DNA of 64,000 nucleotides from Nocardioides sp. InS609-2 (GCF_023208195.1 NZ_CP060034.1:2914001-2978000), one strand, 5' to 3'; counted from the stretch's first letter, positions 34,011-45,778 are shown. Numbers and translations: made by a program. The notes: a model not told the origin generated them from the sequence alone.

Positions 34011-34047
34011 AACGCCGGTCCCGACCCAGAGGGTCGGAACCGGCGTT
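34011..34047 (-). terminator. Terminator hairpin between the MFS remnant and tRNA-Ser
   Basis: AACGCCGGTCCCGACCC (34011-34027), AGA loop, GGGTCGGAACCGGCGTT (34031-34047): 17-bp stem with one G-T pair. It sits just downstream of the tRNA-Ser gene (minus strand) and can serve either strand. Confidence 0.75.
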
Positions 34048-34060
34048 TCTGCTGGTCAGC

Positions 34061-34148
34061 TGGCGGAGGATAGGGGATTCGAACCCCTGAGGGCTTTCAC
34101 CCAACCCGCTTTCCAAGCGAGCGCCATAGGCCACTAGGCGAATCCTCC
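34061..34148 (-). tRNA. tRNA-Ser(GGA)
   Basis: A class II tRNA of 88 nt with encoded CCA (TGG at 34061-34063 on the plus strand). Acceptor stem GGAGGAT/ATCCTCC, anticodon stem-loop CGCTT-GGA-AAGCG type with anticodon GGA, long variable arm (GGGTGAAAGCCCTC) and T-loop GGTTCGAATCC. It reads UCC/UCU codons. It lies beside the SRP RNA gene and dnaX, an arrangement I recall from other actinobacteria. Confidence 0.95.
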
Positions 34149-34228
34149 GCCGAGGAGATTACCGGTCGGGCCGCGTGCGCCGAAATCGGCCCGACGGCCC
34201 GGCTTTGGGGTGGTCGGCTGGCCTCACC

Positions 34229-34234
34229 TAGACT
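34229..34234 (+). promoter_or_regulatory. -10 hexamer TAGACT of the SRP RNA gene
   Basis: TAGACT lies about 8-10 bp before the predicted 5' end of the SRP RNA at about 34244. Confidence 0.5.
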
Positions 34235-34243
34235 CTGCGCCAA

Positions 34244-34327
34244 CCCCCCGCGTGGCGGTATCTTGCCGAACTCCCCCAGGGCCGGAAGGCAGCAAGGGTA
34301 GGCGAGCTCTATCGGGTGCGCGGGGGG
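34244..34327 (+). ncRNA. ffs: Signal recognition particle RNA, small (4.5S) type
   Basis: The stretch starts CCCCCCGCG and ends CGCGGGGGG, which pair as the terminal stem. The middle contains the invariant Ffh-binding hairpin CCAGGGCCGGAAGGCAGCAA (about 34276-34295) with the GGAA tetraloop and the asymmetric AGCA loop. CCTTTT follows as a terminator. It functions with Ffh in co-translational membrane targeting. Ends are estimated from pairing. Confidence 0.93.
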
Positions 34328-34365
34328 CCTTTTCATGCCCGTTGGTCCGTGTCGGTGCGGGTGGT

Positions 34366-34371
34366 TAGGGT
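34366..34371 (+). promoter_or_regulatory. -10 hexamer TAGGGT of dnaX, probably leaderless
   Basis: TAGGGT ends 6 nt before the GTG start at 34378. TCAGGA in between is too close to act as both leader and ribosome site. Confidence 0.45.
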
Positions 34372-34377
34372 TCAGGA

Positions 34378-36411
34378 GTGGACTCACCCCTCGCGCTCTA
34401 CCGCCGCTACCGGCCCGAGACGTTCGCCCAGGTCATCGGGCAGGACCACGTCACCGGGCCGCTGCGCAACGCGCTCAAGCACGACCGGGTCAACCACGCC
34501 TATCTCTTCTCCGGCCCGCGCGGCTGCGGCAAGACCACGTCGGCCCGCATCCTGGCCCGCAGCCTCAACTGCGTGCAGGCGCCGGTGGCTGACCCGTGCG
34601 GTGAGTGCGACAGCTGTGTGGAGCTCGCCACCGGGGGCAGCGGATCGATCGACGTGATCGAGATCGACGCCGCCTCGCACGGTGGTGTCGACGACGCCCG
34701 CGACCTGCGCGAGAAGGCGTTCTTCGCGCCGGTGCGCGACCGCTACAAGATCTACATCATCGACGAGGCCCACATGGTGACCACGGCAGGGTTCAACGCC
34801 CTGCTCAAGCTGGTCGAGGAGCCGCCGCCGCACCTGCGCTTCATCTTCGCCACGACCGAGCCCGAGAAGGTGCTGCCGACGATCCGGTCGCGCACCCACC
34901 ACTACCCGTTCCGGCTGATCCCGCCGCGGATGCTGGCCGACTACCTCGTGGAGCTGTGCGCCCGCGAGCAGGTCACCATCGAACCGGCGGCCGTGCCGCT
35001 CGTCGTACGCGCTGGCGCCGGGTCGGCCCGTGACACGTTGTCGGTGCTCGACCAGCTGATGGGTGGTGCCGGCACCGACGGCGTGACCCACACGCTGGCG
35101 ACGGCACTGCTCGGCTTCACCCCCGACACCCTGCTCGACGATGCCATCGACGCGTTCGCCGCCGCCGACGGGGCTGCGGTGTTCGGGGTGGTCGACAAGG
35201 TGATCGAGTCCGGGCACGACCCGCGGCACTTCACCGAAGACCTGCTGCGCCGGCTGCGTGACCTGGTGATCGTCTCGGCCGTCCCCGACGCGCCGGTGAC
35301 CGGGCTCATCGACGTGCCGCGCGACCAGGGCGAGCGGCTGGTCGCGCAAGCGGCCCGCTTCGGCGCGCACGACTTGTCGCGCGCGGCCGACCTGGTCGCG
35401 GCCGGCCTGACCGAGATGCGCGGGGCCACCGCGCCCCGGCTGTTGCTGGAGCTGATCTGCGCGCGCGTGCTGCTCCCAGGCGCCGACCACACGACAGACG
35501 GGGTGCTGGCCCGGATCGACCGGCTGGAGAAGCGGGCGTCCATCGTCGGCACTCCGGATCCCACGCCTGCCGCTGCGCCGGTGACCGCGCCCGTGGCACA
35601 GGTGGAGCCCGAGCCCGTGGTGTCCGTGGCGGCGCAGGAGGCCGTCGAGCCCGAGCCGACGCCCGAGCCAGTCGCACAAGCCGCGGCGCCCGAGCCGGTC
35701 GCGGAAGTCGCCGCTCCGGCGGTCGACGAGCCCGCGAGCGGGCCGGCGGGCGGCCTCACGCTGATCGACGTACGCCGCCTGTGGCCCGACATCGTCGAGG
35801 CGACCAAGAGACGGCGCCGGGTGGCGTGGATGCACCTCACTCAGAACTCCCAGGTGCTGGGGCTCGAGGGCCGGATCCTGACGCTGGGCTTCACCAACGC
35901 CGGTGCGCGTGACTCCTTCATCGGTGGCGGGTGTGACGAGATCCTGCGGCAGGCGGCGATCGATGTCGTCGGCGCCGACTGGAAGATCGACGCCATCGTC
36001 GACCCGAGCGCCCAGCCGACCCCGGCCGCGACCGTGACCAAGGCCGCGGTGACCCGGCCGGCCGAGCCGACCGTGGCGCCCGACCCGAGCGCCGCCCCGG
36101 TCGAGCAGGCGCCCACCGAGGCCCCCGACTGGGCCCGTGACGACGCGCCGCCGGTGGCGCCCGAGGCAGCCGCCGAGCCCGAGCCCGCCCCGGCGCGCAC
36201 CCGGGACCCCGAGTCGATCGCGGCGGCCCGTGAGGCGATCCTGGCCACCCGCACGCCCGGCGCCGACTCCTCGGGCGACGACCAGCGCTTGCTGGCCGAC
36301 GCTGCTGCGCACCCCGACGACCCAGCCGCCGACACCGACGGGCTGGCCGGGGCCGAGCTGCTCCAGCGCACGCTCGGCGCGCAGGTCATCGAAGAGATCC
36401 CGCACACCTGA
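34378..36411 (+). CDS. dnaX: DNA polymerase III subunit gamma/tau
   Basis: A 677-aa clamp-loader ATPase. Walker A GPRGCGKT at residues 46-53, zinc Cys C65, C74, C77 and C80 (CGECDSC), Walker B IYIIDEAHM, sensor FATTEPEKVLPTIRSR. After the AAA+ and lid domains (about 1-370) follows a long Pro/Ala/Glu-rich linker, a tau-like domain (about 455-545; LIDVRRLWPDIVEATKRRRRVAWMHLTQNS in parts) and a disordered acidic tail. No slippery A AAA AAG heptamer was seen, so only tau length is expected. GTG 34378 is the start, with a -10 element directly upstream. First gene of dnaX-ybaB-recR. Confidence 0.97.
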   Translation: MDSPLALYRRYRPETFAQVIGQDHVTGPLRNALKHDRVNHAYLFSGPRGCGKTTSARILARSLNCVQAPVADPCGECDSCVELATGGSGSIDVIEIDAASHGGVDDARDLREKAFFAPVRDRYKIYIIDEAHMVTTAGFNALLKLVEEPPPHLRFIFATTEPEKVLPTIRSRTHHYPFRLIPPRMLADYLVELCAREQVTIEPAAVPLVVRAGAGSARDTLSVLDQLMGGAGTDGVTHTLATALLGFTPDTLLDDAIDAFAAADGAAVFGVVDKVIESGHDPRHFTEDLLRRLRDLVIVSAVPDAPVTGLIDVPRDQGERLVAQAARFGAHDLSRAADLVAAGLTEMRGATAPRLLLELICARVLLPGADHTTDGVLARIDRLEKRASIVGTPDPTPAAAPVTAPVAQVEPEPVVSVAAQEAVEPEPTPEPVAQAAAPEPVAEVAAPAVDEPASGPAGGLTLIDVRRLWPDIVEATKRRRRVAWMHLTQNSQVLGLEGRILTLGFTNAGARDSFIGGGCDEILRQAAIDVVGADWKIDAIVDPSAQPTPAATVTKAAVTRPAEPTVAPDPSAAPVEQAPTEAPDWARDDAPPVAPEAAAEPEPAPARTRDPESIAAAREAILATRTPGADSSGDDQRLLADAAAHPDDPAADTDGLAGAELLQRTLGAQVIEEIPHT

Positions 36412-36450
36412 GACCCTGAACGCCCTTCTACGCACGACCAAGGACACGAG

Positions 36451-36804
36451 ATGACCCAGAACCCGTTCGAGAGCCTCGGCGGCGAAGGCGGCTTCGACAT
36501 GAACGCGCTGCTGGCCCAGGCCCAGCAGATGCAGGAGCAGCTGAGCCAGGCCCAGGAGCAGCTGCACGTCATGAACGTCGAGGGCACCGTCGCCGGTGGC
36601 GCGGTGACCGTGACAACCAACGGCGTGGGCGAGCTGGTCTCGGTCGACATCAAGAACGGTCAGTTCGACGGCACGTCCGACGACGACCTCGCCGACCTCG
36701 GCGACATGATCGTGGCCGCCTACCGCGACGCCAAGGCCAAGGCCGACGCGCTCGCCTCCGAGACCCTGGGGCCGCTCGCCGGCGGCCTCCCCGGACAGGC
36801 CTGA
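36451..36804 (+). CDS. ybaB: YbaB/EbfC family nucleoid-associated protein
   Basis: A 117-aa dimeric DNA-binding protein: Met/Gln-rich helix [19 protein letters not shown] (about residues 16-34), then the beta core [25 protein letters not shown] and C-terminal helix [15 protein letters not shown]. Ends in a Gly/Pro tail ([11 protein letters not shown]). AAGGACACGAG precedes ATG 36451. It lies 39 bp after dnaX and 4 bp before recR, the classical order. Confidence 0.95.
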   Translation: MTQNPFESLGGEGGFDMNALLAQAQQMQEQLSQAQEQLHVMNVEGTVAGGAVTVTTNGVGELVSVDIKNGQFDGTSDDDLADLGDMIVAAYRDAKAKADALASETLGPLAGGLPGQA

Positions 36805-36808
36805 GGCG

Positions 36809-37408
36809 TTGTACGAAGGCATTGTCCAGGACCTGATCGACGAGCTCGGCAGACTGCCGGGCGTCGGGCCGAAGAGCGCCCAGCGCATCGCGTTCCACCT
36901 GTTGCAGGCCGAGGCGACCGACGTTCGCCGCCTGGCCGACGTACTCATCGAGGTCAAGGCGAAGGTGAAGTTCTGCTCGATCTGCTTCAACGTCTCGCAA
37001 GCCGACCAGTGCCGGATCTGCTCGGACCCGCGGCGCGAGCCGGGGGTGCTGTGCGTGGTCGAGGAGTACAAGGACGTCGTGGCGATCGAGCGCACACGTG
37101 AGTTCCGGGGTCGCTACCACGTGCTGGGCGGTGCCATCTCGCCCATCGACGGCATCGGCCCCGACCAGCTGCGCATCCGCGAGCTGATGATGCGACTGTC
37201 CGACACCGTCGTCACCGAGGTCATCTTGGCCACCGACCCAAACCTCGAGGGCGAGGCGACCGCGACCTATCTCACCCGCATGCTGAAGCCGCTGGGGTTG
37301 CGCGTGACCCGGTTGGCGAGTGGACTACCTGTAGGCGGTGACCTGGAGTATGCAGACGAGGTCACCCTCGGCCGAGCTTTCGCTGGGAGGCGATCCGCAG
37401 ATGACTGA
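36809..37408 (+). CDS. recR: Recombination mediator protein RecR
   Basis: A 199-aa protein of the RecFOR pathway that loads RecA at gaps. Helix-hairpin-helix [17 protein letters not shown] (about residues 16-32), C4 zinc finger C56, C59, C68, C71, Toprim domain ([15 protein letters not shown] from residue 80), and the conserved end [24 protein letters not shown] in pieces. The start codon is TTG 36809, 4 bp after ybaB. The stop overlaps the next gene by 8 bp. Confidence 0.97.
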   Translation: MYEGIVQDLIDELGRLPGVGPKSAQRIAFHLLQAEATDVRRLADVLIEVKAKVKFCSICFNVSQADQCRICSDPRREPGVLCVVEEYKDVVAIERTREFRGRYHVLGGAISPIDGIGPDQLRIRELMMRLSDTVVTEVILATDPNLEGEATATYLTRMLKPLGLRVTRLASGLPVGGDLEYADEVTLGRAFAGRRSADD

Positions 37409-38009
37409 CCACAAGCTCGACCCCGCTCTCGAGGAGTTCGCGGGGCAGATCAAGGACCAGATGCAGTCCTTCCTGGTCGCCGTACAGGCGATTGCCCGGG
37501 AGGCCGACGGTGGTCGCGCGATCTCGCTGCTGCTGCTCGAGATGAGCCAGATCTCGCTCGCCGGTGCGCGCCTGGGCGCGCAGGTGGACTTCAACCCGGA
37601 GGGCGAGTACCAGCCCGATGTGGGGCCCGAGCCCGACCTGGACGGCCTGCGGTTGCGGCTGGCCGAGGTCCTCGGTGAGGTCGACACCTACAGCTTCGTC
37701 TTCGACCCCTATGTCCCCGAGGTCGTCGAGAGCCAGCTCTCCGACGACATCGTCAGCATCTCGACCGACCTCGAGAACGGCATGCGCCACTACAACGGCG
37801 GCAACATCGCCGAGGCGCTGTGGTGGTGGCAGTTCTCCTACGTCTCGTCGTGGGGCAACCTGGCCGGCGCCGCGCTCAACGCACTGTGGTCGGTGGTGTC
37901 GCACGACCGCCTCGACGCCGAGTTCACCGGTGAGGACGAGGACGTCGCTGTGGCCAACGAGATGCTCGCGGATGAGATGTCTCTGAGGGCGGAGCCCGCT
38001 CCTCGGTAG
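37401..38009 (+). CDS. DUF5063 family protein
   Basis: A 202-aa acidic soluble protein. It begins [17 protein letters not shown], contains [33 protein letters not shown] and a Trp-rich segment [25 protein letters not shown] near residues 145-170. This agrees with DUF5063, a family without known function that I recall next to recR and lysC in actinobacteria. ATG 37401 overlaps the recR end, implying coupling. Its TAG stop is the first part of the -10 element of lysC. Confidence 0.75.
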   Translation: MTDHKLDPALEEFAGQIKDQMQSFLVAVQAIAREADGGRAISLLLLEMSQISLAGARLGAQVDFNPEGEYQPDVGPEPDLDGLRLRLAEVLGEVDTYSFVFDPYVPEVVESQLSDDIVSISTDLENGMRHYNGGNIAEALWWWQFSYVSSWGNLAGAALNALWSVVSHDRLDAEFTGEDEDVAVANEMLADEMSLRAEPAPR

Positions 38010-38012
38010 ACT
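38007..38012 (+). promoter_or_regulatory. -10 hexamer TAGACT before lysC
   Basis: TAGACT includes the stop codon of the DUF5063 gene and gives a leader of about 50 nt before ATG 38068. No lysine riboswitch or leader peptide fits into this short leader. Confidence 0.45.
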
Positions 38013-38067
38013 CCAGCTCTCGCCAGCAGGAGCGGCGGGGTTCCTTTCAATCGAGCCTCGAGGGTGA

Positions 38068-41131
<3,064 letters not shown>

Positions 41132-41163
41132 GCGGCCGAGTGTGCCACGAAGGGTGCCGAGGA

Positions 41164-41245
41164 ATCCCCGGTCGACCGGGGATCACTGAACTTGACGGGG
41201 TTTGCACGGCCCGACAAGTTCAGATTTCCCCGGTCGACCGGGGAT
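41164..41245. repeat. Compound palindrome: two copies of an 18-20 bp palindrome around a hairpin
   Basis: ATCCCCGGTCGACCGGGGAT (41164-41183, perfect 20-bp palindrome) and an 18-bp copy of it (41227-41244) flank a hairpin with arms CTGAACTTG (41186-41194) and CAAGTTCAG (41215-41223), extended inside by CGGG/CCCG after one mismatch. The whole forms a roughly 30-bp-arm inverted repeat. It lies between the start of the membrane-protein gene and the tRNA-Pro terminator. Confidence 0.75.
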
Positions 41246-41273
41246 TGCGAACGACACCAGCCCTCAAATGACG

Positions 41274-41307
41274 AAAGATCCGGACCTAGTTGCAGGTCCG
41301 GATCTTT
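41274..41307 (-). terminator. Terminator of tRNA-Pro
   Basis: AAAGATCCGGACCT (41274-41287), 6-nt loop, AGGTCCGGATCTTT (41294-41307): a perfect 14-bp stem, ending in TTT when read on the minus strand and located 25 bp after the tRNA 3' end. Confidence 0.85.
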
Positions 41308-41331
41308 CCGATCTCTTGCGAGATCACACTG

Positions 41332-41405
41332 TCGGGCTGACAGGATTTGAACCTGCGGCCTCCTCGTCCCGAACGAGGCGCGCTACCAAGCTGCGCCACA
41401 GCCCG
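41332..41405 (-). tRNA. tRNA-Pro(CGG)
   Basis: A 74-nt tRNA with acceptor stem CGGGCTG/CAGCCCG, D-arm GCGCAGCTTGGTAGCGC, anticodon stem CCTCG/CGAGG around TTCGGGA (anticodon CGG) and T-loop GGTTCAAATCC. CCA is not encoded. Followed by a strong terminator. Confidence 0.95.
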
Positions 41406-41506
41406 ATTTGCTCGTCAGGGCCGACCGGCCCACGAGCACGGCGAGCATACCCGGTCAGTCTCGGGCTCTCGAAATCGACCCGGACCCGCGAGACGGGGTC
41501 GCGCGG

Positions 41507-42427
41507 TCAGCGCGGGGTGAGGGTGATCATGGTGGCCTCGGGACGGCACGCGACCCGGAAACGCACGTACGGGTTGGTGCCGAGCCCGGCCGAGACGTGC
41601 AGCCACGAGGACCCGTCGTCATCCGGGGACGAGTCGGCGGGGTGACGGTGCAGGCCCTTGGCACGAGCGGGTTCGATGTCGCAGTTCGTGGTCAGCGCGC
41701 CGACCCACGGCAGGCACACCTGACCGCCGTGCGTGTGGCCGGCGATGATCGCGTCGTACCCGTCGGAGGCGAACTGGTCGAGCACTCGCAGGTACGGCGC
41801 GTGGACCACCGCAAGTCGTACGTCGGCCGACGCCTCGGCGGGACCGGCCACCGACCCCAGGTCGTCGTACTCCAGGTGCGGGTCATCGACCCCGGCGAAC
41901 GAGATGCGGGTGCCGCCGACCTCGAGGGCGCCGTACCCGTTGGTCAGGTCGACCCAGCCGGCGTCGGCGAAGTCGCGGCGCAGGTCGCGCCACGGCAGTG
42001 GCGGGGCGATGGTGTTGCGGGTCCCGTCGTCGGGGAGCAGGTAGAGCAGCGGGTTGCGCAGGCTCGGCGCGAAGTAGTCGTTGGAGCCGAAGACGAACAC
42101 GCCCGGCACCTCCAGCAACCCTGACAGGGCGTCGACGACGGGGATGACCGAGCGCTGGTGCGACAGGTTGTCGCCGGTGTTGATGACCAGATCGGGGTTG
42201 AGGTCGGCGAGGTCACGCAGCCAGGCCTGTTTGGCGGTCTGGCCGGGCGTCATGTGGATGTCGCTCAGGTGCAGCACCCGCAGCGGGTGGTGCCCGCGTG
42301 GCAGGATCGGCACGCTCACCTCGCGCAGGGTGTAGGCGCGCGCCTCGCACGCGGCGTACGCCGCCAACGCGGCCCCGGATGCGACGCCGAGCCCGAGCGT
42401 GCGCGCGGCAATCCGGGAGAGACTCAC
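41507..42427 (-). CDS. Metallophosphoesterase (Rv3683-like)
   Basis: A 306-aa calcineurin-like phosphoesterase. Motifs: HLSDIHMTPG (Asp-x-His), NTGDNLS (Gly-Asp), GSNDYF in place of the common GNHD, and GHTHGGQ. A hydrophobic N-terminal segment (AARTLGLGVASGAALAAYAAC) probably anchors it in the membrane. GTG 42427 was used; an ATG at 42454 overlaps the start of the divergent gene and is also possible. It neighbours ponA2 as in mycobacteria. The substrate is unknown; the changed third motif (Ser for His) is worth noting. Confidence 0.88.
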   Translation of the reverse strand: MSLSRIAARTLGLGVASGAALAAYAACEARAYTLREVSVPILPRGHHPLRVLHLSDIHMTPGQTAKQAWLRDLADLNPDLVINTGDNLSHQRSVIPVVDALSGLLEVPGVFVFGSNDYFAPSLRNPLLYLLPDDGTRNTIAPPLPWRDLRRDFADAGWVDLTNGYGALEVGGTRISFAGVDDPHLEYDDLGSVAGPAEASADVRLAVVHAPYLRVLDQFASDGYDAIIAGHTHGGQVCLPWVGALTTNCDIEPARAKGLHRHPADSSPDDDGSSWLHVSAGLGTNPYVRFRVACRPEATMITLTPR

Positions 42428-42452
42428 TCGCCAAGGCTGCCACACTGGATGC

Positions 42453-42911
42453 ATGAGCATTCTCAAGGACCGCCTCCGCGCCGACCTGACCACGGCGATC
42501 AAGTCTCGCGACGAGGTCCGATCCTCGACCCTGCGGATGGTTCTCACCGCGATCACCAACGCCGAGGTCGCCGGCAAGGAGCACCGCGAGCTCAGCGACG
42601 ACGACATCATCGGCGTGCTCTCGACCGAGGCCAAGAAGCGTCGCGAGGCGGCTGTGGCGTTCGAGGAGGGCGGTCGCGTGGAGATGGCCGCCAAGGAGCA
42701 GGCCGAGGGCGTCGTGATCGCAGACTACCTGCCCGAGCAGCTCAACGAGGCCGAGATCAGCGCGCTCGTGACGGCCGCCGTCGAAAAGACCGGCGCCGCC
42801 GGTGAAGGCATGAAGGCGATGGGCAAGGTCATGGGCATCGTGACCCCGCAGGTCAAGGGTCGCGCCGACGGTGGCGCCGTCGCCGCGGAGGTACGTCGCC
42901 AGCTCGGCTGA
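42453..42911 (+). CDS. GatB/YqeY domain-containing protein
   Basis: A 152-aa helical protein: MSILKDRLRADLTTAIKSRDEV, LRMVLTAITNAEV, AKKRREAAVAFEEGGR, and the C-terminal GKVMGIVTPQVKGRADGGAVAAEVRRQLG in parts. It corresponds to the YqeY family, related to the tail domain of the amidotransferase subunit GatB, possibly tRNA-binding; its physiological role is not established. Start ATG 42453. It lies between the metallophosphoesterase and ponA2 genes. Confidence 0.93.
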   Translation: MSILKDRLRADLTTAIKSRDEVRSSTLRMVLTAITNAEVAGKEHRELSDDDIIGVLSTEAKKRREAAVAFEEGGRVEMAAKEQAEGVVIADYLPEQLNEAEISALVTAAVEKTGAAGEGMKAMGKVMGIVTPQVKGRADGGAVAAEVRRQLG

Positions 42912-42924
42912 GCGTGAACCGGCG

Positions 42925-45255
42925 TCAGCCGCGTCCGCGGCCCCTGCCCTTGTTGCCCTTCTTCTTCGGGTCCTTGGCAGGGGGCGGTACGAAGCCCGTC
43001 GACTGGTAGATCACGACGGTGTCGCCACTGCTGAGCTCGGTGCCGACGCCCGGCGAGCTGTAGGCGACGTTGTCCTTCGCGACCTCGGAGCTGACGTAGC
43101 CGCCGCTCTCAGCGACGAAGCCGGCCGCCTCGATGGCAGCGGTGGCCTCATCGACGCTCATCCCACCTACCTCGGGCACCGAGGTGAGGACCCCGGCGAT
43201 CTCGTCGCCCGCGGGGGCGGTGAAGTCCGCGTAGGTCAACGTCGGTGACACGGCGTCCATCGCGTCGCCCCAGATGGGGCCGGCGACGGTCGAGCCGAAG
43301 GCGCTGCTGATGTAGGAACCGCCGACCGACTGGCCGTTGAGGCTGATCCACTGGCCGGACGCGTTGGCGCCCGCGACCATGGCGGCCGCGGCGATCTGCG
43401 GCGTGTAGCCGATGAACCACACGGAGTTGTTGCCGTTGTTGGTGCCCGTCTTGCCGGCCGAGGGCTTGTCGATCGCGATGTTCTGGCCGAAGCCACCCGG
43501 CTCCATGACGCCCCGGAGTACGTCGTTGACCGCGTCAGCCGTCGCCCCGGGCAGCACCTGCTTGCATGCTTCGGGGTAGGCCTTGAGCAGGGCACCGTTT
43601 GCGTCCTCGATGGCGGTGACCGGCCGCGACGAGCAGTGCAGACCACGACCGGCGAAGGTGGCGTAGACCTCGGCCATCGTGAGTGGGTTGGAGTCGGAGA
43701 CCCCGAGGATCCAGGACGGGACCTTCTGGCTCTTGGGCACGTCCACGCCGAGGTCATCGGCCAGCTGGAGCGGCTCGCACATGCCGGTGCGCTGCTCAAG
43801 CTGGGCGTAGAAGGTGTTCACGGAGTGCTGGGTGCCGGAGTAGAGGTCGTAGGTGCCGAAGCCCGTGGAGTTCGAGACCGACCACGAGCCGCTGCCGGCG
43901 TACGGGCCGTCACAGGTCTCGAAGTTGGAGTCCGGGATCTCGAGGGAGTCGGGCGAGGGAATGGACGTGCTCATCGGGATCCCCTGGTTGATGGCCGAGG
44001 CCAGCACGAAGACCTTGAACGTCGACCCGGCCTGGAAGCCGTTGGCGTCGCCGTACTCCTGGGGGACGACGTAGTTGAGGTAGGTCTCGCCCGCCTCCTT
44101 GTTGCCGCCCATCGGCCTCGACTGGGCCAGCGCCTTGACGTTGCCGGTGCGGGGCTCGACCATCGCGAGGCCGCCAATGGCCTGGTCGGTCTGGTAGACG
44201 TGCTCCCGGACGGCGTCGTCAGCGGCCTTCTGGTAGTTCAGGTCGATGGTCGTGCGGATGGTGAGGCCGCCCGACTTGAGCAGCCGCATGCGGGCCGCCA
44301 CGGTCTTCCCAAGCGACTCGTCCTGCTCCAGGTAGTTGACGACGTAGTCACAGAAGAACGGCGCCTGCGACTGCACGCAGCCGTTGGGTGAGCGGGTGAT
44401 GTCGAGGCCCGGGCCCTTCGCCTTCGTCTTCTCCGCCTTGTCGGCGGTGATGACGTTGAGCTGTGCCATCCGGTCGAGTACGACGTTGCGGCGCGTGATC
44501 GCCTTCTCGGGGTAGTTCGTGGGGTCGTAGAGCGTCGGGTTCTTCACGACGCCGGCCAGCAGAGCGGACTCGTCGAGCTTGAGGTTCTTGGCGTTCTTGC
44601 CGAAGTAGTGACGGGCGGCCGCCTGGATGCCGTAGGCGCCGTCACCGAAGTAGGCGATGTTGAGGTAGCGCTCGAGGATCCAGTCCTTGGAGTAGTTCTT
44701 CTCGAACGCGATGGCGTAGCGCAGCTCGCGGACCTTGCGGGCGTAGGTGTCCTCCTGCGCGGCCGCGGCGGCTTCCTTGTTGCGGCCAGCCTGGTCGATC
44801 AGGGTCATCTTGACCATCTGCTGGGTGATCGACGAGCCACCCTGGACCACGCCGTCGGACGCCTGGTTGGTCACCAGGGCGCGGATGGTGCCGCGGATGT
44901 CGAGGGCGCCGTGGCTGTAGAAGCGATAGTCCTCGATGGAGACGATCGACTGGACCATCTTGCGGGAGACCTGGTCGAGGCTGACGTTGACACGGTTCTC
45001 GTCGTACAGCGAGGCGATGAGGTTGCCGCTGGAGTCGAGGATGCTCGTCTTCTGGGCCAGCGGGGTGGCCTCGAGCTCCGCGGGCAGGTTGTCCATGCTC
45101 TTGGCGACGTCCCTGGACGCGACGCCCACGACCCCGGCGAACGGGATGACCAGACCGGCGACCAGCACACCCATCACCGCAGCGACAGCCGCCATGACAC
45201 CCAGGTGAGCGAGCGCGGTGGGGCCGTGCGGCCGCTGCGAGGATCGATCAGACAT
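42925..45255 (-). CDS. ponA2: Bifunctional class A penicillin-binding protein (PonA2-like) with PASTA domain
   Basis: A 776-aa membrane-anchored peptidoglycan synthase. N-terminal transmembrane helix (about residues 17-45); GT51 glycosyltransferase with catalytic Glu in SIEDYRFYSHGALD, GGSSITQQMVK and RKVRELRYAIAFE; transpeptidase with Ser in AGSTFKVF (about residue 412), SVN in HSVNTF and KTGT in SAGKTGTNN; a C-terminal PASTA domain (about 690-755; GGMSVDEATAAIEAAGF) and a basic GKGRGRGRG-type tail. The neighbourhood (whiB4 divergent, metallophosphoesterase behind) matches ponA2 of M. tuberculosis. Confidence 0.96.
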   Translation of the reverse strand: MSDRSSQRPHGPTALAHLGVMAAVAAVMGVLVAGLVIPFAGVVGVASRDVAKSMDNLPAELEATPLAQKTSILDSSGNLIASLYDENRVNVSLDQVSRKMVQSIVSIEDYRFYSHGALDIRGTIRALVTNQASDGVVQGGSSITQQMVKMTLIDQAGRNKEAAAAAQEDTYARKVRELRYAIAFEKNYSKDWILERYLNIAYFGDGAYGIQAAARHYFGKNAKNLKLDESALLAGVVKNPTLYDPTNYPEKAITRRNVVLDRMAQLNVITADKAEKTKAKGPGLDITRSPNGCVQSQAPFFCDYVVNYLEQDESLGKTVAARMRLLKSGGLTIRTTIDLNYQKAADDAVREHVYQTDQAIGGLAMVEPRTGNVKALAQSRPMGGNKEAGETYLNYVVPQEYGDANGFQAGSTFKVFVLASAINQGIPMSTSIPSPDSLEIPDSNFETCDGPYAGSGSWSVSNSTGFGTYDLYSGTQHSVNTFYAQLEQRTGMCEPLQLADDLGVDVPKSQKVPSWILGVSDSNPLTMAEVYATFAGRGLHCSSRPVTAIEDANGALLKAYPEACKQVLPGATADAVNDVLRGVMEPGGFGQNIAIDKPSAGKTGTNNGNNSVWFIGYTPQIAAAAMVAGANASGQWISLNGQSVGGSYISSAFGSTVAGPIWGDAMDAVSPTLTYADFTAPAGDEIAGVLTSVPEVGGMSVDEATAAIEAAGFVAESGGYVSSEVAKDNVAYSSPGVGTELSSGDTVVIYQSTGFVPPPAKDPKKKGNKGRGRGRG

Positions 45256-45343
45256 GGTCCCCAGAGTACGGGAGGGGGGCGGCCAGACCCGTTTCCGGCA
45301 CTATCAGGTCATCCCTCGCACCCGCGGCAGGACCACGCCGGAG

Positions 45344-45359
45344 TAGTCCAGATGGACTA
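45344..45359. promoter_or_regulatory. TAGTCCA-GA-TGGACTA palindrome in the ponA2/whiB divergent region
   Basis: A perfect 7-bp inverted repeat with a 2-bp spacer, 88 bp upstream of ponA2 and 120 bp upstream of whiB. It is the only clear dyad in the 223-bp gap (45256-45478) and could be an operator for either gene. Confidence 0.45.
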
Positions 45360-45478
45360 TGCGAATTGGGCCAACGGTGGCTGTTCGCGGGGGGGCTGTG
45401 GTCCATACCTTTTACCTCGTAGCACCGAGGTGGACATCATGGGGATGCCCGGCCGGTCGGAAGAAGCGGGTTTCTCAC

Positions 45479-45763
45479 ATGTGGGTTGAGGACTGGACGT
45501 CAAAGGCAGCGTGTAGGGAAGCGGCACCGGACGAGCTCTTCGTGCGGGGCGCCGAGCAGAACAAGGCCAAGCAGCTGTGCGCCGGTTGCCCGGTCCGCAC
45601 CGAGTGCCTGGCGGAGGCCCTCGACAACCAGATCGAATGGGGCGTGTGGGGTGGCATGACCGAGCGTGAGCGCCGGGCCCTCCTGCGTCGTCGCCCGGCC
45701 GCCTCGTGGCGTGCCGTACTCGAAGCCGCCCGCGAGCAGCAGACGGTCATCGTCACCGTCTGA
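45479..45763 (+). CDS. whiB4: WhiB-family iron-sulfur transcriptional regulator (WhiB4-like)
   Basis: A 94-aa Wbl protein with the four cluster-binding Cys C12, C34, C37 and C43 (AACRE and CAGCPVRTEC) and the GVWGGMTERERRALLRRR turn and basic helix for sigma-factor/DNA contact. ATG 45479 begins MWVEDWTSKAAC, the normal N-terminus. It is divergent from ponA2 and convergent with the ArsA-like pair, the same order as Rv3682-Rv3681c-Rv3680-Rv3679, so WhiB4 orthology (redox response) is inferred from synteny. Confidence 0.93.
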   Translation: MWVEDWTSKAACREAAPDELFVRGAEQNKAKQLCAGCPVRTECLAEALDNQIEWGVWGGMTERERRALLRRRPAASWRAVLEAAREQQTVIVTV

Positions 45764-45778
45764 CAGATCGTCCCCGGG

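Noticed and set aside
34384..37095. A 903-codon open frame on the minus strand
   Set aside because: It lies antisense to dnaX, ybaB and recR, which have clear domain motifs; its Val/Gly/Arg-rich composition is typical of a third-position shadow in GC-rich DNA.
38010..38067. A lysine riboswitch or leader attenuator before lysC
   Set aside because: Only about 55 nt separate the -10 element and the start, far too short for the L-box, and no conserved core is present.
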